From positions 1 to 31,982 of the forward strand of contig CAKTVW010000025.1 of the NCBI GenBank assembly GCA_934630495.1: a stretch of 31,982 nt of DNA, read 5' to 3'. The DNA comes from an uncultured Oscillospiraceae bacterium (lineage in GTDB: Bacteria > Bacillota > Clostridia > Oscillospirales > Oscillospiraceae). Both the position numbers and the translations under genes were made by a program. Of the stretch, positions 21,504 through 29,139 are shown one piece after another. The notes under the pieces are model-generated. The model worked only from the letters and a program-made list of their open reading frames with translations. It was not told the origin of the DNA and did no database searches. The first letter of the stretch is position 1. The number at the start of each line of letters is the position of its first letter.

Positions 21504-23369
21504 ATGAAAACCGGCAAAACCTTAAAAAGCCGTCTTCGCCCGCCCGAATTATCCGCGCCGCTGCGGTGGGGCCTGACCGTCGGGCTGATGCTGTGCGCCG
21601 TACTCGGCCTGCATGTGCTGTGTCAGCTCGTCGGGACGCTCGATTTTTCGCGGGGACGGTTCAGCTCCTATTTCCATTACCCGGCGGTCTTTTTCCTCAA
21701 CCTTTTGCCCGTCGCGCTGGTCATGCTGCTGACCTATTTCCTCTCGAACCGCGCGTGGATCGCCTATCTGATCTCCTCGACGCTGCTGCTCCTGATGGAG
21801 TTCGGCAATTACTTCAAGATCTCCATCCGCGGCGACCCCTTCATGGCGGAGGACTTCCAGCTTCTGGGGGAAGCGGCAGGCTCTCTGGGCGACTATACGC
21901 TCAGTTTTCCGCCGCTGTTTTACGTTTCCGTCGCGCTGATCGTCCTCGGGACACTGGTGCTGATGCGCTATGCGCGCGGCAGAGTCCCGAAGCGCCGCCG
22001 GTGGCTTCGCGCGGCCGGCGCGGTCGGCTGTGTGCTGCTGGCGCTGCTGTCGTGGCTGCTCTGGTACGGCGACGCGGCGCTTTATGAGGCGCAGCAGAAT
22101 TATTCGCTCTTTAACGAATACCGCGAGGCCGAATACCGCGCGTCGCACGGCTTCTTCTGGTCCTTCCTGCGGTCGATCGACGAATCCGTCGTCACGCCGC
22201 CCGAGGGCTACAGCAAGAAAGCGGCGCAGGAGCTTCTTTCGGCCTATGACGATGCCGACATCCCCGAGGGGAAAAAGGTCAATGTCATTGCTACGATGCT
22301 GGAGAGCTATTCCGACCTCTCCGCGCTCGACGGCGTAACGTTTACCAACGACCCCTATGCCGATTTCCACGCGCTGCAGGCGGAGAGCTACCACGGCGTA
22401 CTGATCTCCGATACCAACGGCGGCGGCACGGTCAATGCCGAGCGCTCGTTCCTGACGGGCTTTACCTATCCGCATACGAGCTACCGCCGCGATACATGGT
22501 CGTATGTCCGCTATTTTGACGGACAGGGCTATACCACACAGGGCGGCCATCCCGGCTACGACTGGTTCTATAACCGCAAGAGCGTCAATGCAAACCTCGG
22601 CTTCTCGCGCTATGATTACATGGAAAACCACTATGAGGCCATGCTGACGGACGACAACGCTTACCACGGCCAGCCGAACGACGCGACCTTCTTCGCCGAC
22701 CGCCGCGCGGACTACGAGGACCGCGACGCGTCGCAGCCGTACTTTGCCTTCAACATCAGCTATCAGGGGCACAGCCCCTACAGCGAAACGGAGCTGGACG
22801 GCGGGGAATACCTTGCGCATGACGGCCTGTCCGACGGCGCGTACTACGCGATCAACAATTACCTTGCCAGCGTCGCCGATACCGGCAGCCGTGTGCGCGC
22901 CTTTGTCGATTCCTTCCGCAGCGACCCCGAACCGGTGGTACTGGTCTTCTTCGGAGACCATAAGCCGACCTTCGGCACGGGGAACTGCTATTATGCCGAG
23001 CTGGGCGTCAACGTTGACGAAAACAGCGCCGAGGGCTGTCGGAACCTTTATTCCACGCCGTACCTGATCTGGGCGAACGACGCGGCCAAGGAAGCGCTGG
23101 GCTTCGACTTCGTCGGCGAGGGCGAAATGATCTCCCCGTGCTACCTGATGTCGGAGCTGTTCGACTGCTGCGGCTGGACGGGGCCGAAGTGGATGCAGTG
23201 CCAGCGCGAAATGCGCCGGACGCTTCCCGTGATCCATCGCCAGACGCTTTATGTGGAAAACGGCGTCTGGACGGATACGCTTTCCGAACAGACCCATGAG
23301 CAGTACGACCCGTACTGCGTGATCGAATACTACGCACGAACCAAAATGCTTCGCTATGAAAGTCAATAA
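21504..23369 (+). CDS. LtaS-like membrane phosphotransferase (lipoteichoic acid synthase family)
   Basis: Membrane enzyme of the sulfatase/alkaline phosphatase fold, likely moving glycerol-phosphate or a similar group onto a cell-envelope glycolipid. The 621 residues have five membrane segments (about 21-45, 59-81, 84-104, 138-157, 167-189) and an extracellular catalytic domain. Metal and catalytic residues match LtaS: Glu267 (MLESYSDL), nucleophile Thr309 (NGGGTVNAE), His423 (YQGHSPY), and Asp485-His486 (FFGDHKP). AAAGGGA lies before the ATG. Expressed with glyQS and transketolase by position only; the real polymer is unknown. An LtaS-type phosphoglycerol transferase is the best reading. Confidence 0.88.
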   Translation: MKTGKTLKSRLRPPELSAPLRWGLTVGLMLCAVLGLHVLCQLVGTLDFSRGRFSSYFHYPAVFFLNLLPVALVMLLTYFLSNRAWIAYLISSTLLLLMEFGNYFKISIRGDPFMAEDFQLLGEAAGSLGDYTLSFPPLFYVSVALIVLGTLVLMRYARGRVPKRRRWLRAAGAVGCVLLALLSWLLWYGDAALYEAQQNYSLFNEYREAEYRASHGFFWSFLRSIDESVVTPPEGYSKKAAQELLSAYDDADIPEGKKVNVIATMLESYSDLSALDGVTFTNDPYADFHALQAESYHGVLISDTNGGGTVNAERSFLTGFTYPHTSYRRDTWSYVRYFDGQGYTTQGGHPGYDWFYNRKSVNANLGFSRYDYMENHYEAMLTDDNAYHGQPNDATFFADRRADYEDRDASQPYFAFNISYQGHSPYSETELDGGEYLAHDGLSDGAYYAINNYLASVADTGSRVRAFVDSFRSDPEPVVLVFFGDHKPTFGTGNCYYAELGVNVDENSAEGCRNLYSTPYLIWANDAAKEALGFDFVGEGEMISPCYLMSELFDCCGWTGPKWMQCQREMRRTLPVIHRQTLYVENGVWTDTLSEQTHEQYDPYCVIEYYARTKMLRYESQ

Positions 23370-23391
23370 TAGGAAAGGAACATACTCTGCT

Positions 23392-24237
23392 ATGGAAAAA
23401 CTGAACGGCAAACAGCTTGCCATTATGGCGACCCGCGCACGGCTGCTGGGACTTGACGCGGTGCATACCGCAGCGTCCGGTCATATCGGCGGCAGCCTTT
23501 CCGTGATCGACACGCTGACCACGCTCTATTTCAATGTCATGAATGTCGACCCGGCAAATCCGCATGATCCCGACCGCGACCGCTTCGTCCTCTCGAAGGG
23601 CCACTGCACGCCCGCGCTGTATCCGGTGCTGGCCCTGCGCGGCTACTTCCCCGTCGAGGACCTCAAACTCTTCCGCTCGATCAAGGGACATTATTCCGGC
23701 CACGCCGAGATGCACTATGTCCGCGGTGTCGATATGTCCACCGGCTCTCTGGGTCAGGGCATCTCCGCTGCGGTCGGCATGGCGCTGGCAGGCAAGACAG
23801 CCAAGAAGGATTACCGTGTTTACGTCGTCTGCGGTGACGGCGAGATCGCGGAAGGACAGGTATGGGAAGCGGCCATGTCGGCGGCAAAGTACAAGCTGGA
23901 CAATCTCTGCGCGATGGTCGACGTCAACGGCCTGCAGATCGACGGCGCGACGAAGGACGTTATGCCCTCCGAGCCGCTGGATAAGAAGTTTGAAGCCTTC
24001 AACTGGAACGTTATCCATGTTGACGGCCACGACTATGACGCGCTGATCGCCGCCTTTGAGCAGGCGAAGCAGTGCAAGGGCAAGCCGACGATGCTCCTGC
24101 TGCACACGATCAAGGGCAAGGGCGTTTCCTTCATGGAAAACAACTACGCATGGCACGGCAAGGCGCCGAATGATGAACAGTACGAACAGGCCAAGGCGGA
24201 AGTCGAGGCCAAATTAGCGGAATTGGAGGGCAAGTAA
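23392..24237 (+). CDS. Transketolase, N-terminal (thiamine diphosphate) subunit
   Basis: One half of a split transketolase, which moves two-carbon ketol units in the non-oxidative pentose phosphate pathway. The 281 residues carry the TPP/Mg motif GDGEIAEGQVWEAAMSAAKY with the downstream VDVNGLQ, and conserved HTAASGHIGGSLS and LSKGHCTPALY. The ATG at 23392 was chosen over 23356 because the latter overlaps the LtaS-like gene and lacks a site, while AGGAAAGGA precedes the former. One base separates its stop from the second subunit. Confidence 0.95.
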   Translation: MEKLNGKQLAIMATRARLLGLDAVHTAASGHIGGSLSVIDTLTTLYFNVMNVDPANPHDPDRDRFVLSKGHCTPALYPVLALRGYFPVEDLKLFRSIKGHYSGHAEMHYVRGVDMSTGSLGQGISAAVGMALAGKTAKKDYRVYVVCGDGEIAEGQVWEAAMSAAKYKLDNLCAMVDVNGLQIDGATKDVMPSEPLDKKFEAFNWNVIHVDGHDYDALIAAFEQAKQCKGKPTMLLLHTIKGKGVSFMENNYAWHGKAPNDEQYEQAKAEVEAKLAELEGK

Positions 24238-24238
24238 T

Positions 24239-25186
24239 ATGGCAGGAAAAATTGCGACCCGCGCCGCTTACGGCGAAGCGCTGGTAGAGTTGGCGGAGCA
24301 GTACCCCGAGCTGGTGGTTTTTGATGCCGACCTTTCCAACGCTACCATGACCAAGGGCTTTGCGGCCAAGTACCCCGAGCGTTTCTTCGATATGGGCATT
24401 GCCGAGTGCAACATGACCGGCGTTGCGGCAGGCATGGCGACCTGCGGCTTCAAGCCCTTTACCAACACCTTTGCCATCTTTGCCTCCGGCAGAGCTTGGG
24501 AGCAGGTGCGCAACTCCATCGCCTATCCCCACCTGAACGTCAAGGTCGTCGGTTCGCACGGCGGCCTGTCCGTCGGCGAGGACGGCTCCACGCATCAGAG
24601 CATCGAGGATCTTGCGCTGATGCGCACCATCCCGGGCATGAAGGTCCTGTGCCCCTGCGACGGCCACGAGATGAAGCTGGCGGTCAAGGCGCTGCTGGAT
24701 TATGACGGCCCGGCGTATCTGCGCCTCGGCCGCTCCGCCGTCGAGACCGTTACCGACGAGATCGAGGGCTACCGTTTTGAGCTTGACAAGGGCGCGATGC
24801 TTGCCGACGGCAAGGACGTGACCGTCGTCGCCACGGGCATGATGGTGCAGATGGCGCTCAAGGCACGAGAAATGATGGCGGCGGAGGGCGTTTCCGTCCG
24901 CGTGATCGATATGCATACCATCAAGCCGCTCGACGGCGAGCTGCTGCTCAAGGCCGCGAAGGAGACCGGCTGCATCGTTACCTCCGAGGAGCATAATATC
25001 ATCGGCGGTCTGGGCGGCGCAGTTGCGGAGTTCCTCAGTGAAAACTGCCCGACTCCGCTGGTCCGCCACGGCGTGAACGACGAGTTCGGACGCAGCGGCA
25101 CGGCGGCGGCCGTGCTGGAGGCCTACGGCCTGACGCCGGAGGTCCTGTGCGATAAGATCCGCCTTGCGCTTTCCAAGAAGAAATAA
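24239..25186 (+). CDS. Transketolase, C-terminal subunit
   Basis: Second half of the split enzyme, 315 residues. It has the pyrimidine-binding domain (VVFDADLSNATMTKGFAAKYP, which includes the segment for the partner cofactor, and FDMGIAECNMTGVAAGMA with the catalytic Glu) and the C-terminal transketolase domain (VRVIDMHTIKPLDGELL). A GGAGGG site is inside the end of the first subunit. A hairpin terminator follows 18 bp after the stop. The pair gives full TK activity together; 1-deoxyxylulose-5-phosphate synthase-like activity is less likely given the split. Confidence 0.95.
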   Translation: MAGKIATRAAYGEALVELAEQYPELVVFDADLSNATMTKGFAAKYPERFFDMGIAECNMTGVAAGMATCGFKPFTNTFAIFASGRAWEQVRNSIAYPHLNVKVVGSHGGLSVGEDGSTHQSIEDLALMRTIPGMKVLCPCDGHEMKLAVKALLDYDGPAYLRLGRSAVETVTDEIEGYRFELDKGAMLADGKDVTVVATGMMVQMALKAREMMAAEGVSVRVIDMHTIKPLDGELLLKAAKETGCIVTSEEHNIIGGLGGAVAEFLSENCPTPLVRHGVNDEFGRSGTAAAVLEAYGLTPEVLCDKIRLALSKKK

Positions 25187-25204
25187 ATCCGAAACAAAAT
25201 AAAA

Positions 25205-25235
25205 ACCGGGGTCAGGCATGTGCCTGACCCCGGTT
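25205..25235. terminator. Palindromic terminator after transketolase
   Basis: A 31-bp near-perfect palindrome ACCGGGGTCAGGCA...TGCCTGACCCCGGTT with a short centre. The identical 31-bp sequence recurs at 25473-25503. Confidence 0.8.
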
Positions 25236-25471
25236 CAGACTGTCAAAAAAGTCAAGTTTGTCATTGCGAGGCCCCGTAAGGGGCCGTGGCAATCTCGCAG
25301 AATGATCCGGAATCCTCGGTAAACTCCGGCGAATCCGAAACATTTTACATGAGATTCCCACGTCGCTTCGCTCCGACCGGCAAGCGGAGTGTCCGTATCC
25401 GTAAGGCGGCGAAGCCGCCAACGGCTACGTCATCGGAATGACATGACCGAGAGGGTTCTTTGACACGCTCA
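25236..25471 (+). repeat. Mosaic intergenic element, copy C
   Basis: About 236 bp from CAGACTGTCAAAAAAG to TTTGACACGCTCA. Modules: TGTCATTGCGAGG with a GGCCCCGTAAGGGGCC palindrome and GGCAATCTCG, a CGTCGCTTCGCTCCGACCGG part shared with copy B, and the GTATCCGTAAGGCGGC...CATCGGAATGACAT part shared with A and B. It is flanked by two identical terminator palindromes, between convergent genes. No coding sequence was seen. Confidence 0.78.
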
Positions 25472-25472
25472 A

Positions 25473-25503
25473 ACCGGGGTCAGGCATGTGCCTGACCCCG
25501 GTT
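25473..25503. terminator. Palindromic terminator, second copy, by the aminotransferase end
   Basis: Identical to 25205-25235; ATTTT follows on the plus strand. It is 31 bp past the aminotransferase stop on the minus strand. Confidence 0.78.
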
Positions 25504-25534
25504 ATTTTAATATGTATATAGAAGATATCGTGCG

Positions 25535-26812
25535 TCAGGCCAAGCCCAGCTTTTCCAGCGCGGCAAGGCGCAGACTCAGACAGAAGACCTCCATCGCCTG
25601 TTCCAGCTCCTCCACGGGCGGGAGGCTCGGCGCAATACGGATGTTGCTGTCGTTGGGGTCGATGCCGTAGGGGTAGGTTGCGCCCGCGCCCGTCATCACG
25701 ACGCCTGCCTCCGCGCAGAGCGCCAGCACGCGCTTTGCCGTTCCGGGCATCGCGTCGCAGGAGATGAAATAGCCGCCCTTCGGCTCCGACCACGAGGCAA
25801 TCTCCAGCGGAGCGATTTCGCGCTCCAGCGCGGAGAGCACGGTGCGGAATTTCGGCGCGAGGATCGCCGCGTGACGCTGCATCAGCTCCAGCGTATGCGC
25901 CTTGTCGCGCAGATAGCGCACATGACGGAGTTGATTGACCTTGTCATAGCTGATCGTCTGGTAGGTCAAAAGACTTTCAATGTATTTTTGATTTTCCACC
26001 GAAGCGGCCATTACCGCAACGCCCGCGCCGGGGAAGGTGATCTTCGAGGTGGAGGCAAACTCGTATACCATGTCGGGATTTCCTGCCTCGCGGCAGAGCG
26101 TGAGCATGTCGCGGAAGGGGACGAACGGCCCGAACACCTCGTGGATGCAGTAGGCGTTATCCCACATCAGCGCGAAGTCCGGCGCGGCGGGGCGCAGGGC
26201 GGCGATGCGGTCGATCGTTTCGTCGGAATAGAGGTAGCCCTGCGGGTTGGAATACTTCGGGACGCACCACATGCCCTTGACGGCGGGGTCGCGCACGGCG
26301 GCCTCCACGGCATCCATATCCGGGCCGTCGGGCGTCATCGGGATCGTGATAAGCTCCATGCCGAAGCTCTCCGAGATCTTGAAATGCCGATCGTAGCCGG
26401 GCGCGGGGCAGAGGAAACGCACCGTTTCTTCCTTTGACCACGGGCGCGGCGAATGCCGCAGGCCGTGGGTGTACGCCTTGGCGATCAGATCGTACATCAG
26501 CGTCAGGCTGGCGTTGCCGCCGACGAGAATTTCCTCCGGCTTTGTGCCGAGCAGCTCCGCAAACAGGCGCTTTGCCGACGGAAGACCGCTCAGACCGCCG
26601 TAGTTGCGGACGTCCGTTCCCTCGTCGATGCAGTCCGAGGGGTCGGACAGCACGGTCAGGATGCCGCTTACCATGTCGAGCTGTGCCTTGCTCGGCTTGC
26701 CGCGCGCCATGTTCAGCTTCAGACCGAGCGCCCGCTTTTCTTCATACCGCGCCAAAACGGCGGCGTATTCCGCCTGCCGCTGTGCGGCCGTCATTTTCAA
26801 ATAGGAACTCAT
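25535..26812 (-). CDS. PLP-dependent aminotransferase, class I-like
   Basis: Aminotransferase of the fold-type I aspartate/alanine group (MocR-free, Asp_aminotransf-type family). The 425 residues include NMARGKPSKAQLDM, RNYGGLSGLPSAKRLFAEL, LVGGNASLTLMYDL, the NPQG motif in CVPKYSNPQGYLYSD, the Asp and Tyr that hold PLP (LMWDNAYCIHEV), the Schiff-base Lys in EFASTSKITFPGAGVA, and the carboxylate-binding Arg in SNIRIAPS. The substrate is not clear; aspartate or another amino acid is likely. GGGAGGAG precedes the ATG. It is the last of a thioesterase-lipoprotein-aminotransferase operon. Confidence 0.88.
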   Translation of the reverse strand: MSSYLKMTAAQRQAEYAAVLARYEEKRALGLKLNMARGKPSKAQLDMVSGILTVLSDPSDCIDEGTDVRNYGGLSGLPSAKRLFAELLGTKPEEILVGGNASLTLMYDLIAKAYTHGLRHSPRPWSKEETVRFLCPAPGYDRHFKISESFGMELITIPMTPDGPDMDAVEAAVRDPAVKGMWCVPKYSNPQGYLYSDETIDRIAALRPAAPDFALMWDNAYCIHEVFGPFVPFRDMLTLCREAGNPDMVYEFASTSKITFPGAGVAVMAASVENQKYIESLLTYQTISYDKVNQLRHVRYLRDKAHTLELMQRHAAILAPKFRTVLSALEREIAPLEIASWSEPKGGYFISCDAMPGTAKRVLALCAEAGVVMTGAGATYPYGIDPNDSNIRIAPSLPPVEELEQAMEVFCLSLRLAALEKLGLA

Positions 26813-26831
26813 TGTTTGACTCCTCCCGTCT

Positions 26832-27239
26832 TCAAGATACCCGCAAAAACTGCGACGTTCCGTCGCTGTCGGTCAGATACAGCTCCCGCCCGTCGATGCG
26901 GAAGGTGTATTCCAGATCGTACGGCTGCTCCGTGCCGCTGTCGATGTGGCAATAGAGCGTGCCGCCGACGGTGTAAAATGTCCCGTTGACCGCGCCGGCG
27001 TTTTCACCGTCCCGCTTGACCGTGGCGTAGACGGCGCCGTCTTCATAAAAAGTAAAGGTCTCCGTGACCCGCAGCTCACCGTCGTGTGCGCTCGACCATG
27101 TTCCGAGCAGGTCCTGCGGGATCACACCCTCTGCGGAGGTCTCCCCGGAGGACGGCTGGGTCGGCTCTGCGGGCGCCGCAGTGCAGGCGCCGAGCATAAG
27201 CGTAAGCAGAAGCAGCAGCGGGATGAACGTTTTTTTCAA
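26832..27239 (-). CDS. Small lipoprotein with lipocalin-like domain
   Basis: A 135-residue protein with a lipoprotein signal: basic MKKTF, hydrophobic PLLLLLTLML, lipobox LGAC with Cys19. A Thr/Ser/Pro linker follows, then a beta-rich domain starting LLGTWSS with strands like FTFYEDGAVYATV and LYCHIDSG. LLGTW is a common start of lipocalin-like small domains, but the family is not certain. The TTG at 27239 was chosen because AAGGAGG lies 8 bp upstream, while the ATG at 27281 would run back into the thioesterase end and bury the signal. Processed by LspA after diacylglyceryl addition. Function unknown. Confidence 0.75.
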   Translation of the reverse strand: MKKTFIPLLLLLTLMLGACTAAPAEPTQPSSGETSAEGVIPQDLLGTWSSAHDGELRVTETFTFYEDGAVYATVKRDGENAGAVNGTFYTVGGTLYCHIDSGTEQPYDLEYTFRIDGRELYLTDSDGTSQFLRVS

Positions 27240-27277
27240 GACTCGCGCCTCCTTGTGAAGAATATGCGCCGAAGCGC

Positions 27278-27964
27278 TCAAAGATTCGGCTCAGCGGCGG
27301 TATAGAACCGCACGCGGAAGCTCTCCTCGTCCGCACGCATCCCGCGCAGGAAATACGCGCCGTCCGAGAATGCTCCCGTCAGCTCGAGCGTCTGCCCGAG
27401 AAAGCATTCGCGTTCGTAAATGATCTCGGCCGTATTGCAGTCCGGCGGCGCAAAGCGCTCCGCCTGCCGCATGTACTGCGCGTTGTTGCAGTGGCCGTTG
27501 CTGTCGATTTCGGCTTCGCTGACCGTCCATGTGCCGACGATCTCCGTCTGCTTGGGCAACGCGATATGGCGAAGCTGCTCCGTGCGCTCCGGCGTCGGCG
27601 TCCGAATTTCCCAGAGCGGTGGCACCTTGCGCATATCGATGAGCTTGCGCGTCTGCGCGTTTGCCAGCACCCAGCTCTGCACCGCTGTTCCGACCCGCTC
27701 GTCTCCGTCGTATAAATTGAAATCGCGCAGGCTCATGACAGGCGTGGGACGGCGCAGGAAGGTTTCGACGCGCGGCGCGGCCAGCGGCAGACGGCGCAGA
27801 TACAGGCGGCATCGCGCCAGCATCCACAGAGCACAGAAATCGTCGCACATCCGATCCTTTCCGATGTTCAGCAGATGCGCATGGGCATCCGCCGCATCCT
27901 GCAGGGCCGCCATTGCCTCGGAAAAGCTGCCGACAGCCCTTGTCTCGCAGATCAGACGTTCCAT
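27278..27964 (-). CDS. Acyl-ACP thioesterase (FatA/FatB-like)
   Basis: Hydrolyses acyl-ACP to release free fatty acid; double hotdog fold. The 228 residues include the N-terminal hotdog helix region (SFSEAMAALQDAADAHAHLL), TRKLIDMRKVPPLWEI, and the second-hotdog catalytic stretch EIDSNGHCNNAQYMR, equivalent to DxNxHVNN of FatA/FatB. It is somewhat shorter than many bacterial homologues (about 240). GGAGGAGGAA precedes the ATG. The first gene of an operon with a lipoprotein and an aminotransferase; transcribed from a promoter with a hairpin-rich leader. Confidence 0.87.
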   Translation of the reverse strand: MERLICETRAVGSFSEAMAALQDAADAHAHLLNIGKDRMCDDFCALWMLARCRLYLRRLPLAAPRVETFLRRPTPVMSLRDFNLYDGDERVGTAVQSWVLANAQTRKLIDMRKVPPLWEIRTPTPERTEQLRHIALPKQTEIVGTWTVSEAEIDSNGHCNNAQYMRQAERFAPPDCNTAEIIYERECFLGQTLELTGAFSDGAYFLRGMRADEESFRVRFYTAAEPNL

Positions 27965-28066
27965 GTTGTTCCTCCTCCGTGCCGAGGCCTACGGATGCGC
28001 CCCGTTCCGCTTTTTCGACCGCCGTATGCCGAATGAATAAGCCCCGCCGCACCCAAGCGGACCCGG

Positions 28067-28146
28067 CCGATTGCGAAGAGCAAGGTCCGCAATCGGTTCC
28101 GGAGCTTCTTTAAGGAAGCTCCGATTTATTCAGAGATTCCTGAATA
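28067..28146 (-). other. Three successive hairpins in the thioesterase leader
   Basis: On the minus strand, right after the expected transcription start: TATTCAG/CTGAATA (28127-28146), CGGAGCTTC/GAAGCTCCG (28100-28123) and CCGATTGCG/CGCAATCGG (28067-28096), all perfect stems of 7, 9 and 9 bp. No known riboswitch consensus was recognised and no T-run follows. The rest of the leader (27965-28066) and the stretch 28182-28357 show nothing else I can name. Confidence 0.6.
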
Positions 28147-28152
28147 CAAATT

Positions 28153-28181
28153 ATTATAGCACGCGGCATACTGCCGTGCAA
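28153..28181 (-). promoter_or_regulatory. Sigma-A promoter of the thioesterase operon
   Basis: On the minus strand TTGCAC (28176-28181), 17-bp spacer, TATAAT (28153-28158). The leader is about 180 nt long. Confidence 0.8.
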
Positions 28182-28357
28182 GGAAAAATCCCGTTTCCGA
28201 CGCGAAAAATCGACGTTTTTCCGCACCCTGCCGCGTGAACGGCTCCGCCGTATCGCGGCCCGCCGCGCGGGAGGACGCAGTGAGCGCCGCCGCTGTGCGC
28301 GGACGCTTTCCGAAAGAAGCCGCCGTGTGATTTTTTGGTTTATTTGACGGCAGGGGG

Positions 28358-28387
28358 TTGTATTTTGCTGCCGAATTGTTATATAAT
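28358..28387 (+). promoter_or_regulatory. Sigma-A promoter of mscL
   Basis: TTGTAT (28358-28363), 18-bp spacer, TATAAT (28382-28387), 35 bp before the mscL ATG. Confidence 0.75.
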
Positions 28388-28422
28388 GAAAAAAGCAGAC
28401 AAAAAAAGAAAGGAGAACCGAC

Positions 28423-28872
28423 ATGGCCAAGAAAAACGGCATCATCCGCGAATTTAAGGAGTTTGCCCTCAAGGGCAATATGTTCGACATGACGGTCGGC
28501 GTTCTGATCGGCGGCGTATTCAAATCGCTCGTGGATTCCTTCAGCGCCAACATTATCATGCCGATCATCTCCATTTTTACGGGCAGCGTTGATTTTTCGT
28601 CGTGGAAGATCGCCTTGCCCTCCATTTTCGGGGACAAAATCGATCCCGAGACGGGCGAAGTGATCGTCAATTACCTGAAATTCGGCGATTTCCTTTCTGC
28701 GATCATCAGCTTCCTGATTCTCTCCGTAGTGATCTTCCTGATGGTCAAGGGAATGAACAAGCTGCGCAGCCTCGGTCATAAGAAGGAAGAGGAAGCGCCC
28801 GCAGCCCCGCCGGAGCCGTCGAAGGAGGAGCTTCTGCTCACCGAGATCCGCGATCTTTTGAAAGAAAAATAA
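28423..28872 (+). CDS. mscL: Large-conductance mechanosensitive channel MscL
   Basis: Pentameric membrane channel that opens under extreme tension and saves the cell from hypo-osmotic shock. The 149 residues have the amphipathic N-terminal helix IIREFKEFALKGNMFDM, TM1 (MTVGVLIGGVFKSLVDSF), an extracellular loop (KIALPSIFGDKIDPETGEV), TM2 (FLSAIISFLILSVVIFLMV) and a cytoplasmic C-terminal helix (KEELLLTEIRDLLKEK) after a Pro/Ala-rich linker. GGAG precedes the ATG. A single-gene unit with its own promoter and terminator. Confidence 0.96.
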   Translation: MAKKNGIIREFKEFALKGNMFDMTVGVLIGGVFKSLVDSFSANIIMPIISIFTGSVDFSSWKIALPSIFGDKIDPETGEVIVNYLKFGDFLSAIISFLILSVVIFLMVKGMNKLRSLGHKKEEEAPAAPPEPSKEELLLTEIRDLLKEK

Positions 28873-28883
28873 TTAGTCGATTT

Positions 28884-28933
28884 AAATGCCGCAACGATTG
28901 ACATGGAACATGTCTGTCTGTTGCGGCATTTTT
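28884..28933 (+). terminator. Terminator of mscL
   Basis: AAATGCCGCAAC (28884-28895) pairs with GTTGCGGCATTT (28920-28931), then TT. The loop contains its own GACATG/CATGTC hairpin. Confidence 0.88.
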
Positions 28934-29022
28934 CTGCAATTGATGCATCCGTATCTGAATAAAATGAATTGTGTTTTTGAATTTTTGCTCGAATGATGGA
29001 ATAATGCACAAAATTGTCTTGT

Positions 29023-29033
29023 TTTGTCGAAAG
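29023..29033 (+). promoter_or_regulatory. 0A box upstream of spo0A
   Basis: TTTGTCGAAAG around the core TGTCGAA (29025-29031), which matches the Spo0A site. It lies about 31 bp before the -35 box of spo0A. It supports autoregulation, as known for spo0A in other spore formers. Confidence 0.6.
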
Positions 29034-29061
29034 AAATGTGGCGATTTTCTCATAAATATTA

Positions 29062-29090
29062 TTGCAAATTCGCGAACGGTGTGCTAAATT
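29062..29090 (+). promoter_or_regulatory. Probable vegetative promoter of spo0A
   Basis: TTGCAA (29062-29067), 17-bp spacer, TAAATT (29085-29090), 49 bp before the ATG. No clear sigma-H promoter was recognised. Confidence 0.6.
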
Positions 29091-29139
29091 TAAGTTACCG
29101 TAAAAGAACACGGAGATTTAGGAGGAGGAATGTTGTAAC

